Position numbers and translations under genes: made by a program | Source: Nesterenkonia haasae | Lineage (GTDB): Bacteria > Actinomycetota > Actinomycetes > Actinomycetales > Micrococcaceae | DNA: 64,000 nucleotides | Assembly (NCBI RefSeq): GCF_010119385.1 | Contig: NZ_VFIE01000019.1 | Location: 355,465 to 419,464, forward strand | Direction of reading: 5' to 3' | In this document: positions 1 through 8,829 of the stretch, in pieces | Layout: the number at the start of each line of letters is the position of its first letter | Numbering within the stretch: position 1 is the first letter of the stretch | Notes under the pieces: generated by a model | Seen by the model: the letters and a program-made list of their open reading frames with translations, nothing else | Told to the model about the DNA's origin: nothing | Database searches by the model: none

Positions 1-26
1 AGCCACATGAACCGATCGGTCACTCA

Positions 27-1463
27 TCAGGCGTGTCCTTCCGGCTGATGAGTGAGTCGGACATCTCCTGGCGCCGGGCGGGTGACCGTCGACCGACTCT
101 TTTTACGCAGAACCATCCCAGTCAGAATGGAGAGGATCGCTGCAATGAGCACTGCGAGCAGAGAAAACCCTGTCACCGGAAACCCACTCGGAGCGCCCTG
201 CTCTGCGCCCGCGACGGCTGACTCCTCACTGACCTCCGGATCCTCGGTACCCGGTAGGGGTTCTGTGCCTGATTCTTCTCCTCCGATCGGGGAGACCATG
301 AAGTCTTCACCCGCAGCCGAGATGTGAACTCTGAGGAGCGTGCCTGCAGCTTGCATATCATTGCTCAGGCTCTCGGGGACGGTGACCTCGAGCCTGAACC
401 ACAGGGGACGCTCACCGGATGTGATCGGCAGATAAGCCAAGTCGTGGACTCCTGTGGCATTACCTGCTCTGAGCGAGTCCGTTCGTGCCTCCAGTGGCTT
501 GTAGTCCTGCAGTAGCAGCTGGTACTCAGCGGGACAGGAATCCTCCTGGTTTAAGGACCGTCCGCTCCTGGTCGCCGCCTGAGCGGGTGTGGTCTCCCAC
601 TGCGATCTGCAGGAGTGCACGGTGATGATCAGCGGTACGCTTCCGGTTGCCTCGATTCCGGCCCGCAGGGTCGCATCCTCAGGGATTTCCTTGATCTGAA
701 CACCGATGTCCCAGTAAGCCCTGTCCCCAGGGGCCAAATCCACAATGTCTTCCTCTGAAAGCACTGAGGTGAGGGTTAGGTACTCACCACGGATCACTGT
801 GCTCGTGGCATCTGCGGCGCCCGCGTCCGTTTGGGCGGCTGCCGGTGCCGAGGCGGGACCGATCAGCAGCGCCCCGCCCGCGCACAGGCCCAGGACTCCG
901 GCCCCAAGTGCTGCGGAGCCACGAGGTTTCCTGCGTGTCCTCCGAGCCGGAGGACCACTTTGCTGCGGCGGCGAAGCGCGGGGCCAGAAGGCCCATCCGA
1001 CAAGCGCGGAGGCGAGCAGAGTGACTGTTCCGAGCACGTAAGGGTTGCTCATCTGATGAATCGGCTGAGCTAGGTGCGGCACCGAGAAGAGGGTGACCTG
1101 GGCCTCGGTGATCGTGTACGGGTGGGGATCTTCTGTGTCATTGGCGTCACCCTGCATGGTGACCACGCGTTGTTGGGGTGCTTCTCCATCTTCGATGGAG
1201 GTGACCCGGTGGGTGACCGGCAGCTGCCCGGGGCGGTCAACAGTGAGCACGTCCCCGATCTGCACCTCTGCAGCCGAGATCTCCTGGACTACCGCCACTG
1301 AGCCGGAGGGGATGGCCGGTTCCATTGACCCAGTGCGGAAAAGTACCAGGGAGATGCTCATGGTGTAGGCGAGGATGACCATCACTACGCAGAGCAGGCC
1401 TGTCGCGGCAGCCAACCACAGCAGCGTCTCGGTCACGAACCGCCGCACTCTTCTCATATGCAC
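27..1463 (-). CDS. sipW: SipW-type signal peptidase I fused to an exported, LPXTG-like anchored module
   Basis: Membrane serine protease of the S26 family, archaeal/ER (SipW) type, expected to cut signal peptides of the two exported proteins encoded just upstream. The 478-residue protein has a membrane segment at about 12-38, the catalytic Ser46 in RTGSMEPAIPSG, His85 in LPVTHRV in place of the Lys of the bacterial type, a GDANDTEDP motif near 105, and a second membrane segment at about 140-160. That completes a normal SipW. It then continues: a basic linker, a hydrophobic segment ending in ASAPAAAQ (about 185-212), a 230-residue extracytoplasmic domain, a Pro/Glu/Ser-rich spacer, FPVTG, a final hydrophobic segment and a KKSR tail. 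The tail resembles a sortase sorting signal. Last gene of a three-gene operon. GTG start; ATG two codons later is possible. Confidence 0.85.
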   Translation of the reverse strand: MHMRRVRRFVTETLLWLAAATGLLCVVMVILAYTMSISLVLFRTGSMEPAIPSGSVAVVQEISAAEVQIGDVLTVDRPGQLPVTHRVTSIEDGEAPQQRVVTMQGDANDTEDPHPYTITEAQVTLFSVPHLAQPIHQMSNPYVLGTVTLLASALVGWAFWPRASPPQQSGPPARRTRRKPRGSAALGAGVLGLCAGGALLIGPASAPAAAQTDAGAADATSTVIRGEYLTLTSVLSEEDIVDLAPGDRAYWDIGVQIKEIPEDATLRAGIEATGSVPLIITVHSCRSQWETTPAQAATRSGRSLNQEDSCPAEYQLLLQDYKPLEARTDSLRAGNATGVHDLAYLPITSGERPLWFRLEVTVPESLSNDMQAAGTLLRVHISAAGEDFMVSPIGGEESGTEPLPGTEDPEVSEESAVAGAEQGAPSGFPVTGFSLLAVLIAAILSILTGMVLRKKSRSTVTRPAPGDVRLTHQPEGHA

Positions 1464-1491
1464 CAGAGCCCCTGGTACGCACTGGGCCGCC

Positions 1492-2148
1492 TCATTCAGA
1501 GATCCCGGCGGTGGCTCTTAATTCCCACACTGCGGTGACTCCTTGACCCCGGGCCGCGTCGGAGCTGTCCTCGGGGTGGGTGATCTTCAGACACAGGTGG
1601 ACGGGTGCCTCGCCCCCGGCAGCGAGGCTGTGCGCCGAGGAGCCGTGAGCAGTCAGCGGTGAGCCGTCTTGCACGAGCTCAGCTCCTTCCGCGAAACTTC
1701 CGGCGTCACACGCGGGTCCGCTGATCCTTGCTACTCCATACGTGAGGAAGGGCCCCAAACCCACCGCATTGGCTTCTTCGTCGGCGAACATTTCGAGGGT
1801 TCCCCCGACCGACTCTTCACCGGTTCGTACGCTGAAGGGCGCATAGATGCTGGTTCCCGGGGCAAGCTCATCAGCTTCCACGCCGAAGCTCAGCTGACCC
1901 GGATCGTCTGCGGGGTAGAGCTCATAGTTCGCGCCGTCAGTGGAGCCCCACAGACTGAATTGCCCAGCGGTGAAGTTCCCTACCGCATGTGCGGAGTCGT
2001 TCCAGGCTGCGGCCGTCACCATTGAACCGAGTCCTAAGACAATTCCGGCAGCGCAGATCGCCCGTGCCTTAGCCCAGAGGAGCTGCGGATCCTTCGGATG
2101 TGTCGATTCCCGCCGGGTTCTACGAGTGGCTCGTTCCCACTCCTTCAT
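1492..2148 (-). CDS. SipW-dependent-type exported protein (TasA/alternate-signal family)
   Basis: A 218-residue exported protein. Residues about 28-56 form a signal region of the kind cut by SipW-like peptidases: a hydrophobic stretch, then TAAAWNDSAHAVGNFTAG, where the short A-x-W-[NT]-D motif replaces the usual AxA site. The mature part is acidic, probably beta-rich, and contains two cysteines. Start ATG lies 2 bp after the stop of the upstream paralogue, which implies translational coupling. It is similar in plan to its neighbour (1xWxD signal, FTxGxF/Y, LxxGxxxxAxFxxRT, late CLK/CFQ cysteine, final V-W-E) and they are probably tandem duplicates. Role inferred: surface or fibre-forming protein; no enzymatic motif seen. 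Confidence 0.75.
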   Translation of the reverse strand: MKEWERATRRTRRESTHPKDPQLLWAKARAICAAGIVLGLGSMVTAAAWNDSAHAVGNFTAGQFSLWGSTDGANYELYPADDPGQLSFGVEADELAPGTSIYAPFSVRTGEESVGGTLEMFADEEANAVGLGPFLTYGVARISGPACDAGSFAEGAELVQDGSPLTAHGSSAHSLAAGGEAPVHLCLKITHPEDSSDAARGQGVTAVWELRATAGISE

Positions 2149-2150
2149 GG

Positions 2151-2792
2151 TCAGTCTGTGGATTCAGTCTGGACTTCCCAGACCACGGAAGCCGAGCCAC
2201 CTTGGCTCAGCTCTTCGCTAGCCTCCACTTGGAAGCAGAGCTGCACCGGGGCTCCTCGAGAATCGTCTCCGCCGTGGTGCAGAGATACATCACTGAATTC
2301 GACGAAGTTGATGTCCCCGAGGCTCTCACCGGAGGCGATCTGAGCCCCGGTCGACTGCACCGTGCAGTCAGCCTCGGGGTCCGAAAGGTGCACCACGGAG
2401 TAGGTGTACTCCTCGACATTTCCGCTGGAGGAAGCGACGTCAATGCCCGTGATGACGCCGTCCACTGTGGTGGCGGCATCCGTTCGTAGCCAGAATCCAG
2501 CGGCGAACTGTTCACCGGGAGTGGTGTTGCCGGCCTGCATTTCCAGTGTGGCGGAGTCCTCAGCGCTGCTGTGGTCGCTGTACGTGCCGCCATCTTCGGA
2601 ACTGATGACGTTGTACGAGCCGGTGGTGAAGAGTCCTTCGGCGAACTGATTGTCAGTCCATGCCGCCAGGGTGATGAGGGCGCCGACGCCGAGAACAGCC
2701 CCGGCTGCCATCACTGCGCGGATTTTGCGGGCGCGCGTCTTGTGGTTCGGAACGTAGGTCTGCTGTTCTGGGGATTCTGAGATCGTTGGCAT
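2151..2792 (-). CDS. SipW-dependent-type exported protein (TasA/alternate-signal family)
   Basis: First gene of the operon that ends with the signal peptidase. The 213-residue product has a basic N-terminus (KTRARKIR), a hydrophobic segment at about 28-45 and the atypical signal motif TLAAWTDNQFAEGLFTTG, as in the following gene. The mature domain is acidic and Ser/Thr-rich, with two cysteines (ADC and LCF) that may form a disulphide outside the cell. The ATG is preceded by GAGAG. Because the signal lacks a classic AxA site, dependence on the SipW-type enzyme downstream is a strong inference. Function beyond being exported is not readable from the sequence. Confidence 0.75.
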   Translation of the reverse strand: MPTISESPEQQTYVPNHKTRARKIRAVMAAGAVLGVGALITLAAWTDNQFAEGLFTTGSYNVISSEDGGTYSDHSSAEDSATLEMQAGNTTPGEQFAAGFWLRTDAATTVDGVITGIDVASSSGNVEEYTYSVVHLSDPEADCTVQSTGAQIASGESLGDINFVEFSDVSLHHGGDDSRGAPVQLCFQVEASEELSQGGSASVVWEVQTESTD

Positions 2793-3042
2793 AGTTTTCT
2801 CTCACGGGTTTTCTAACGGAACAGAAATGGCTGGGTCCAGCGGTATCCGCCTGCATAGGCCGCGACTGAGAGTCAACAATTTCCCCAGGGATTACGCGCT
2901 CCGGACCAAACCATCAACATTACACTCATTTGGTGTTTTAAGCACAGCTGTGTTAAGGCAAAAAAGTCATATCAATTGCGTCAACCCTCATCGGGCACAC
3001 GCGCGGATTTGAGCCACGTGCTTCCCCTGTAGAATTGAGGAC
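2793..3042. promoter_or_regulatory. Divergent promoter region with a 10-bp palindrome
   Basis: AT-richer gap between the leftward export operon and the rightward purine genes. It contains the perfect palindrome CACAGCTGTG (2943-2952), flanked on both sides by TTAA-like bases. It could be an operator or a chance palindrome. No promoter element is certain. Confidence 0.35.
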
Positions 3043-3324
3043 ATGCCTTCTGAGACGCAGCGCCGAAAGGTGAGCGTTCGTACCGCCCCCAAACTCTTGC
3101 CGTTCTTAGTCGGCGCAGTGTTGGCGGCATTCACGACAGCTGTGATCGTCGTGTACAACACTCCAGAGGACCCGAACTACTCACGCGTCGCCTCGTTGGG
3201 GTACATCACGCTCGTCCTCTGCTTGCCGGCCCTAACGCTGGCGGGCACTGCCTGGCTTCTTCTGGACAAGGCGCTCAGGCGGCGCAGCACCACCTATGAC
3301 ATCAAACCGGCAGGAGAGCGCTGA
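3043..3324 (+). CDS. Small two-helix membrane protein upstream of purF
   Basis: A 93-residue protein with a short basic N-terminus (RRKVSVR), a membrane segment at about 18-39, a short external loop (NTPEDPNYSR) and a second membrane segment at about 50-73, then a basic cytoplasmic tail. The hairpin topology and basic ends predict both termini inside. It ends 2 bp before the purF start, so it is probably cotranscribed with purF-purM. I do not recognise a named family; a conserved small membrane protein next to purF is common in related actinobacteria, but the function is unknown. Confidence 0.75.
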   Translation: MPSETQRRKVSVRTAPKLLPFLVGAVLAAFTTAVIVVYNTPEDPNYSRVASLGYITLVLCLPALTLAGTAWLLLDKALRRRSTTYDIKPAGER

Positions 3325-3326
3325 GT

Positions 3327-4958
3327 ATGCCCCGTGCAGACGGACGCCTCAATCACAACCTTCTCGATGAAGACCCCCTACCCCAGGACGAATGCGGGGT
3401 TTTTGGTGTCTGGGCGCCGGGTGAGGAAGTCGCCAAACTTACCTTCTACGGGCTTTTCGCCCTACAGCACCGTGGCCAAGAATCGGCCGGGATCGCCACC
3501 TCGGACGGAAACCATATCCACGTGTACAAGGATGTGGGTCTGGTCTCCCAGGTTTTCGACGAAGCCACACTCAATGCCCTACGGGGTCACATCTCCATCG
3601 GACACTGCCGCTACTCCACCACCGGCGGAAATCAGTGGTCCAACGCCCAGCCCACCCTTGGCGCCACTCCTCACGGAACGGTAGCCCTGGGACACAACGG
3701 CAACCTGACCAACTCTGCCGATCTCTACGATCAGGTCGTCTCCCGTCACGGCGCCACCAAGTTCGGTGAGCTCGCCCAGGGCAACACCACGGACACAGCT
3801 CTGGTCACCGCACTGCTGAAGAACCAGCCGGGTGACTCCATGGAGGAGCAGGCTCTCGCCCTGCTGCCCACCCTGAAGGGCGCCTTCTGCCTGGTATTCA
3901 TGGATGAGAACACGCTCTACGCTGCTCGCGACCCGCAGGGTGTCCGCCCGCTGGTGCTTGGCCGGCTCAACAATGGCTGGGTGGTGGCCTCTGAACAGTC
4001 CGCCCTGGCCACTGTGGGCGCCTCCATCATCCGCGAGATCGAGCCTGGCGAACTGATCGCCATTGACGCTGACGGGGTGCGTTCCCACCAGTTCGCCGAG
4101 TCCGCACCCGCCCGGTGCGTGTTCGAATACGTCTACTTGGCCCGGCCCGATGCCAATATCAATGGCCGCAGCGTCTACGAATCCCGGGTGGAGATGGGCC
4201 GTCAACTCGCTCGCGAGGATTCCAACGACGCCGACATCGTCATTCCAGTGCCCGAATCCGGCACACCTGCCGCGGTGGGTTACGCAGAGGCCTCCGGGTT
4301 ACCGTTCGCCCAGGGATTCATCAAGAACGCCTATGTGGGCCGGACGTTCATTCAACCGAGCCAAACTCTGCGCCAATTGGGCATCCGGCTGAAGCTCAAC
4401 GTGCAGGACCATGTGGTGCGCGGCAAGAAGGTGGTGGTGGTCGATGATTCGATCGTGCGCGGCAACACCCAGCGCGCCATTGTCCGGATGCTCCGGGAGG
4501 CCGGCGCGGCTGAGATCCACGTGAAGATCTCCTCCCCGCCCATCAAATGGCCCTGCTTCTACGGCATCGACTTCGCCACCCGTGCAGAGCTGATCGCCAA
4601 CGGAGCCACTCTTGAAGAGATCACCAACGCCGTGGGGGCGGATTCTTTGGCCTACATCTCTGAGGAAGGGATGGTGGCCGCCACGGGCCAGCCGCGCAGT
4701 ACGCTGTGCACCGCGTGCTTCTCCGGGGTCTACCCCATTGAATTACCGCCGGAGGAACGCCGCGGCAAAATGCTGCTGGAGCAGCCGGTGCTCCCTGGAA
4801 TGCCGCACCGGCGGGCGCAGGTCGGCTGCGAACCCGGTCCGGATGCGGAGTTCGAACTCGACGAGTCGGAGACCCCACTGAAGCAGGAAGTGGAGCTCAA
4901 CGGGGCAGACCACGGAATATATGAGCCAACACTGTCAGGAAGGGCAAGCGGTGACTGA
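3327..4958 (+). CDS. purF: Amidophosphoribosyltransferase
   Basis: First committed step of purine synthesis: PRPP + glutamine to 5-phosphoribosylamine + glutamate + PPi. The 543-residue protein has a 22-residue N-terminal extension before Cys23 in QDECGVFGVWAP; in this class the propeptide is cut to expose the Ntn nucleophile. Glutaminase motifs (LQHRGQESAGI, GHNGNLTN) and the PRPP-binding motif VVVVDDSIVRGNTQR are present. The late cysteines in CTACFSG and in PPIKWPCFYG fit the [4Fe-4S]-type subclass seen in Bacillus and actinobacteria. A long acidic tail follows. Its stop overlaps the purM start by 8 bp. Confidence 0.97.
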   Translation: MPRADGRLNHNLLDEDPLPQDECGVFGVWAPGEEVAKLTFYGLFALQHRGQESAGIATSDGNHIHVYKDVGLVSQVFDEATLNALRGHISIGHCRYSTTGGNQWSNAQPTLGATPHGTVALGHNGNLTNSADLYDQVVSRHGATKFGELAQGNTTDTALVTALLKNQPGDSMEEQALALLPTLKGAFCLVFMDENTLYAARDPQGVRPLVLGRLNNGWVVASEQSALATVGASIIREIEPGELIAIDADGVRSHQFAESAPARCVFEYVYLARPDANINGRSVYESRVEMGRQLAREDSNDADIVIPVPESGTPAAVGYAEASGLPFAQGFIKNAYVGRTFIQPSQTLRQLGIRLKLNVQDHVVRGKKVVVVDDSIVRGNTQRAIVRMLREAGAAEIHVKISSPPIKWPCFYGIDFATRAELIANGATLEEITNAVGADSLAYISEEGMVAATGQPRSTLCTACFSGVYPIELPPEERRGKMLLEQPVLPGMPHRRAQVGCEPGPDAEFELDESETPLKQEVELNGADHGIYEPTLSGRASGD

Positions 4959-6105
4959 GACTTCACCCATCACTTACGCGTCTGCGGGCGTGGACGTGGA
5001 GGCCGGCGACCGCGCCGTGGAACTGATGAAGGCCCATATCGAGGCCACGCACACCCCTCAGGTGGTGGGCGGTTTCGGTGGTTTCGCGGGCCTCTACGAC
5101 GCCTCTGAGCTGAAGCGCCTGCCCAAGCCGTTGCTGGCCACGTCCACTGATGGTGTCGGGACCAAGGTCGCCATTGCCCAGGCCATGGACATCCACGACA
5201 CCATCGGTTTCGACCTAGTAGGCATGGTGGTGGACGACATTGTGGTCGCCGGCGCCAAGCCGCTGTTCATGACGGATTACATCGCCTGCGGCAAGGTGGA
5301 GCCCGCCCGCATCGCCGGCATCGTCTCCGGGATCGCCAAAGCGTGCGCTGAGACCGGGACTGCGCTCGTCGGCGGCGAGACGGCGGAACATCCGGGCCTA
5401 TTGGGTGAGGATGAGTACGACGTTGCCGGGGCAGCTACCGGAGTCGTCGACGCCTCTGCTGTGCTTGGCCCGGAGCGGGTTCAGGCTGGCGACGTGATCA
5501 TCGGCATGGCCTCTTCCGGTATCCATTCCAATGGCTATTCACTCATCCGGCGGATCGTCCGCGACGCAGGGTGGGACTTCTCCCGCCATGTGCCGGAGTT
5601 CGGCCGCACGCTGGGCGAAGAGCTGCTGGAACCCACCAAGCTCTACACGGCCCCCTGCCTGGACCTGGTGACCACATTCAATGGGGACCCGGCCGAGCAG
5701 GAGATCGCACCTGATGCGCCCGTGCGCGGCTTCAGCCACGTCACCGGCGGCGGGATGGCCGCGAACCTGGCCCGCGTTCTGCCCACTGGCCTGATGGCCA
5801 CCGTGAATCGGGCCACGTGGTCCTGGCCGGATGTGTTCACCGTGATGGCGGATTTGGGCCGCGTGCCGCAGGCTGATCTGGAGCGGACGCTGAACCTGGG
5901 TGTCGGAATGATCGCCGTAGTGGCGGCTGACCAGGCTGACCGCGTCGTCGCCCATTTGAAAGCTGCGGGGCAGAGCGCATGGGTGATGGGCGAGGTCAGT
6001 GCGTACTCACCTGAGGATGTCGCCGACGCCGGCGATGACTTTGTCCAGGGCGCTAAGGGCGTCAACGGCGGCGGAGTGCTGCTGACTGGCCGCTACACTC
6101 GCTGA
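4951..6105 (+). CDS. purM: Phosphoribosylformylglycinamidine cyclo-ligase (AIR synthetase)
   Basis: ATP-dependent closure of FGAM to aminoimidazole ribotide in purine synthesis. The 384-residue product shows the family signatures YASAGVDVEAGDRAVELM, GGFGGFAGLYD, STDGVGTK, GLVGGETAEHPG-type glycine-rich loop and SSGIHSNGYSLIR, and FSHVTGGGMAANLAR. I place the start at GTG 4951, with AGGAAGG at 4938-4944 as the ribosome site, rather than an in-frame ATG ten codons earlier that would overlap purF more. The 8-bp overlap with purF indicates translational coupling. Followed by a short gap and a convergent small gene. Confidence 0.96.
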   Translation: MTETSPITYASAGVDVEAGDRAVELMKAHIEATHTPQVVGGFGGFAGLYDASELKRLPKPLLATSTDGVGTKVAIAQAMDIHDTIGFDLVGMVVDDIVVAGAKPLFMTDYIACGKVEPARIAGIVSGIAKACAETGTALVGGETAEHPGLLGEDEYDVAGAATGVVDASAVLGPERVQAGDVIIGMASSGIHSNGYSLIRRIVRDAGWDFSRHVPEFGRTLGEELLEPTKLYTAPCLDLVTTFNGDPAEQEIAPDAPVRGFSHVTGGGMAANLARVLPTGLMATVNRATWSWPDVFTVMADLGRVPQADLERTLNLGVGMIAVVAADQADRVVAHLKAAGQSAWVMGEVSAYSPEDVADAGDDFVQGAKGVNGGGVLLTGRYTR

Positions 6106-6130
6106 CCTGCCCGCTGGGAACGCCGACGTT

Positions 6131-6427
6131 CTATGCTGTGCGTTGGATCCGACGTATCTGGGCGCTTGACCAAAACTGGCACACGCCTATGACACCACTG
6201 GCCACTTGGATCCAATTGGCGGTATCCAGGAGTAAGCCGCCTGCGGTATCTGCTTGGAGCAGGTAAGCCCCGCACACGCCGTTGATGGTGAAGGCCCAAG
6301 CGTTGAACAGGGCTTTGCCTCCACTAACCTTCTCCGGGTTCAGCAGCAGCCAGTTCCAGTCCCTCGGCCACGGAACCTCCTCCTGGCGGATCCCCGTTTC
6401 GGTCTCCGACTCCTGACTTTCGCTCAC
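6131..6427 (-). CDS. Small membrane protein of unknown function
   Basis: A 98-residue protein with a charged N-terminus rich in Glu (about 1-20), a Trp-rich stretch (WPRDWNWLLLNP) and two weakly hydrophobic segments at about 42-58 and 72-90, ending in basic residues. It lies convergent to purM and divergent from the nucleoside hydrolase. I do not recognise a family. The Trp-rich amphipathic region and two short helices suggest membrane association. It could be a lineage-specific gene. Confidence 0.6.
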   Translation of the reverse strand: MSESQESETETGIRQEEVPWPRDWNWLLLNPEKVSGGKALFNAWAFTINGVCGAYLLQADTAGGLLLDTANWIQVASGVIGVCQFWSSAQIRRIQRTA

Positions 6428-6501
6428 GGATCATCACTCCTTGCCTTCCACCCTAGGACCCACAAATGACCCGTCAAAGCCCCGGCGGGGAGAATAGGAC
6501 T

Positions 6502-7530
6502 ATGATTCCTCTGCTCCTCGACTGTGATCCGGGCATCGACGACGCCGTGGCATTGGGCTACCTGATGTGCCAGGAGGACGTGGAGGTGGTGGGAATCGCC
6601 GCCTCTGGGGGCAACGTACCTACGGCTCAGACCGCGCTCAACGCGCTGAGCTGGTTGGAGTTGGCCGGGCGCGGAGACCTTCCCGTACACCCGGGAGCGG
6701 AACTGCCACTGGCCGCAGCTGATGGAACTTTTGGGGCTCCCCCGCTCTACGCCGACACCACGCACGGGCCCTCCGGGACCGGCCATGCAGTGCTTCCTTC
6801 CCCCAGGACGACGCCGTCAGATATATCAGCGGCTGAGGCGTGGGTGGATGCCGCCCGGGCCCACCCGAATGAACTGATCGGTGTGGTCACCGGTCCGTGC
6901 ACGAACCTGGCCTTAGCACTGGAGCTGGAGCCTGACCTGCCGCAGCTGATCAAGCGAGTCTTCATCATGGGTGGCGCCTTCAACTACAGAGGGAACACTA
7001 AGCCGACCACGGAGTGGAACATTGACCACGATCCAGAGGCAGCTGCCCGTGTGTTCTCTGGTTTCGCCAGTGCGCAGCACCGTCCGGTGGTGGGTCCCAT
7101 TGAGGCCACGGAAGCCATCGTGATGACCCCGGATCGAATCAGCAGGATCCTCCACGGGACCTCAGATCCGCAGTGGCACAACTGGTTAGAACACCTGGCA
7201 GAAGCGCTGCGCTTCTACTTCGAATTCCACGCCGCTGACGGCCACGGTTATCTTGCTCAGCTCCATGACCCCTATGTGCTGGCAGCCGGCCTCCAGTGGG
7301 CCCGAAACCCTGCCTGCACTGGCGGGATCCCGTGGGCGAAGACCGCGCTGGCCGCAGTGGATGTGGAGCTGCAGGGTTCCTTAACGCGCGGAGAGACTGT
7401 GGCAGACTGGCTTGGGCGTTGGGGCGCTGCACCCAATGCCGAGCTCATCCGCCACGTCCAGGCGGAGGACTTCCTTCATCACCTTGAAACCACCCTAATG
7501 AAAGGCCCGACCTATGACCACGCCCGATAA
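6502..7530 (+). CDS. Inosine/uridine-preferring nucleoside hydrolase
   Basis: Cleaves the N-glycosidic bond of ribonucleosides for base salvage. The diagnostic N-terminal Ca2+-binding motif LLLDCDPGIDDAVAL is at residues 4-18, followed by GNVPTAQTALNAL, the VVTGPCTNLALAL motif (about 133-145), GGAFNYRGNTKPTTEWNI (about 157) and a late HDPYVLAA motif giving the last Asp ligand. About 342 residues, typical for the IunH fold. I use ATG 6502, which directly precedes the motif and follows GGGGAG; an upstream in-frame start adds 12 residues unlike the family. The stop overlaps the next gene by 17 bp, so the two are probably cotranscribed. Preferred nucleoside cannot be told. Confidence 0.9.
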   Translation: MIPLLLDCDPGIDDAVALGYLMCQEDVEVVGIAASGGNVPTAQTALNALSWLELAGRGDLPVHPGAELPLAAADGTFGAPPLYADTTHGPSGTGHAVLPSPRTTPSDISAAEAWVDAARAHPNELIGVVTGPCTNLALALELEPDLPQLIKRVFIMGGAFNYRGNTKPTTEWNIDHDPEAAARVFSGFASAQHRPVVGPIEATEAIVMTPDRISRILHGTSDPQWHNWLEHLAEALRFYFEFHAADGHGYLAQLHDPYVLAAGLQWARNPACTGGIPWAKTALAAVDVELQGSLTRGETVADWLGRWGAAPNAELIRHVQAEDFLHHLETTLMKGPTYDHAR

Positions 7531-8287
7531 CGGATCTGGGCAGGGGTCCGCACCCGCTGCGGCCCCCGGAGAAACCCGAAACGTTCGCTTTGCCCACCCC
7601 GGCAGTCAGTACTTCGCCGTGCTGGTCGCCCTTCTTGCCGCGTTCTACCTGATCTCCAATATCGCCGCCACCAAACAGATGGACTTCGGCGGCTGGGTGG
7701 TTGACGGCGGCGTCTTCCTGTTCCCGCTGACATATCTGCTCGGCGGCATTATTTCTGAGGTGTACGGCTTCCGCGCTGCTATGCGTGCGGTTTTCGTCGG
7801 TTTCACCGTCATGGTGGTCGGTGCCGTTGTCTTCGGTCTGGTGACTATCTCCCCCGCATTGAGTGACTCCCACAACCAGGAAGCCTTCGAAATTCTCTTC
7901 GGCTGGGACGGCGTCTACATCCGCATCCTGGTCGCCTCGCTGATCGGCTTTGTGCTCGGTCAGGTGATGAACTCCGTGGTGATTGTGAAAGTGAAGGAGC
8001 GCTTCGGCGAATCGAATTTGTGGGCGCGCATCATGTCCTCCACTGTGTTCGGTCAGGTCGCCGATACGTTCATCTTTGGTCTGATCGCGTTCACCGCGTT
8101 CCCGCTCTTCCTCAATGTGCTGCCCGGTGTGGACCTGTTTGTGATGATGAGCTGGACTGAGTTCGGCAGCTACTTTGTGTTCGGCGTGATCTATAAGTGT
8201 CTGGTGGAGTTCCTGCTGTTCCCCGTCACCTACGGCGTGGTCCGGATGTTGAAGAACCGGGAGCCGAGCTACGGTATAGGTTCCTGA
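7514..8287 (+). CDS. yhhQ: Queuosine precursor transporter (YhhQ/DUF165 family)
   Basis: Integral membrane ECF/VUT-type carrier that imports 7-deazaguanine precursors (preQ0/preQ1 or queuine) for tRNA modification. The 257-residue protein has about six to seven hydrophobic segments, the conserved early motif LISNIAATKQMDFGGWVVDGG, FPLTYLLGGIISEVYGF and a later WARIMSSTVFGQVADTFIF, which are typical of the family. It overlaps the nucleoside hydrolase by 17 bp on the same strand, which places base salvage and precursor uptake in one unit. Its 3' end overlaps the convergent TetR gene by 19 bp. Confidence 0.92.
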   Translation: MTTPDNGSGQGSAPAAAPGETRNVRFAHPGSQYFAVLVALLAAFYLISNIAATKQMDFGGWVVDGGVFLFPLTYLLGGIISEVYGFRAAMRAVFVGFTVMVVGAVVFGLVTISPALSDSHNQEAFEILFGWDGVYIRILVASLIGFVLGQVMNSVVIVKVKERFGESNLWARIMSSTVFGQVADTFIFGLIAFTAFPLFLNVLPGVDLFVMMSWTEFGSYFVFGVIYKCLVEFLLFPVTYGVVRMLKNREPSYGIGS

Positions 8288-8817
8288 CCCAGGGCAATAA
8301 TCTCCTCGACGAGCCGGGCGCGCACCTCGGGGCGCAGCTCACCGGCAGCGATTGATTCGTAGAACCACAGGCCGTCGGCGGCCAGCCGTGCGATGAAACG
8401 GCGCACTGCCTCATCATCTTCGGCTGCCGCTGGCTCCTGTGCGGCCCAACGGTCATAGACCCCGTTCCACACGTCACTGGCTGCTGTGTTCTGAGTGGCA
8501 GCTTCCAGGGTCAGGAGCAGCTCTGCCCGGTCCGGGTTCTGCGAGGCCCGCACATAGGCGGCCGTCTTAGTGTCTTCATCCAGGCTTTGGCCGTTCACCT
8601 GACCAACCTCGCTGATCATGCACTGCTCCCACTGGTCTGCTACGTATCTGTGCAGGGCCAGCAGCAGGTCTTCCCGGGAGGGGAAGTGGTACAGGATCCC
8701 GCCTTTGGTCAGTTCTGCCTCTGCGGCGACCGCCTCGTATGACAGTGCGGTGACGCCGTCACGCTGGACAATGCGTTTGGCGGCTTCGAGCGCTGCTTCG
8801 CGTTTGGACTCCCTCAT
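8269..8817 (-). CDS. TetR-family repressor of the adjacent MFS pump
   Basis: DNA-binding one-component regulator, 182 residues. The N-terminal helix-turn-helix is at about 18-48 (VTALSYEAVAAEAELTKGGI then LYHFPSREDLL). The remaining helical part is a ligand domain without recognisable identity. It lies 12 bp downstream of the MFS transporter on the same strand, so it is probably the second gene of a two-gene autoregulated operon. The imperfect 26-bp palindrome at 10441-10466 upstream of the transporter is the likely operator. ATG is preceded by GGGGGA. Ligand unknown. Confidence 0.88.
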   Translation of the reverse strand: MRESKREAALEAAKRIVQRDGVTALSYEAVAAEAELTKGGILYHFPSREDLLLALHRYVADQWEQCMISEVGQVNGQSLDEDTKTAAYVRASQNPDRAELLLTLEAATQNTAASDVWNGVYDRWAAQEPAAAEDDEAVRRFIARLAADGLWFYESIAAGELRPEVRARLVEEIIALGQEPIP

Positions 8818-8829
8818 CGATCCCCCAGC

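Noticed and set aside
2943..2952. Idea that CACAGCTGTG is a known regulator's box
   Set aside because: The palindrome is real but too short to name a regulator.
3579..4205. 208-codon frame antisense to purF
   Set aside because: Shadow of the strongly conserved purF frame; no independent support.
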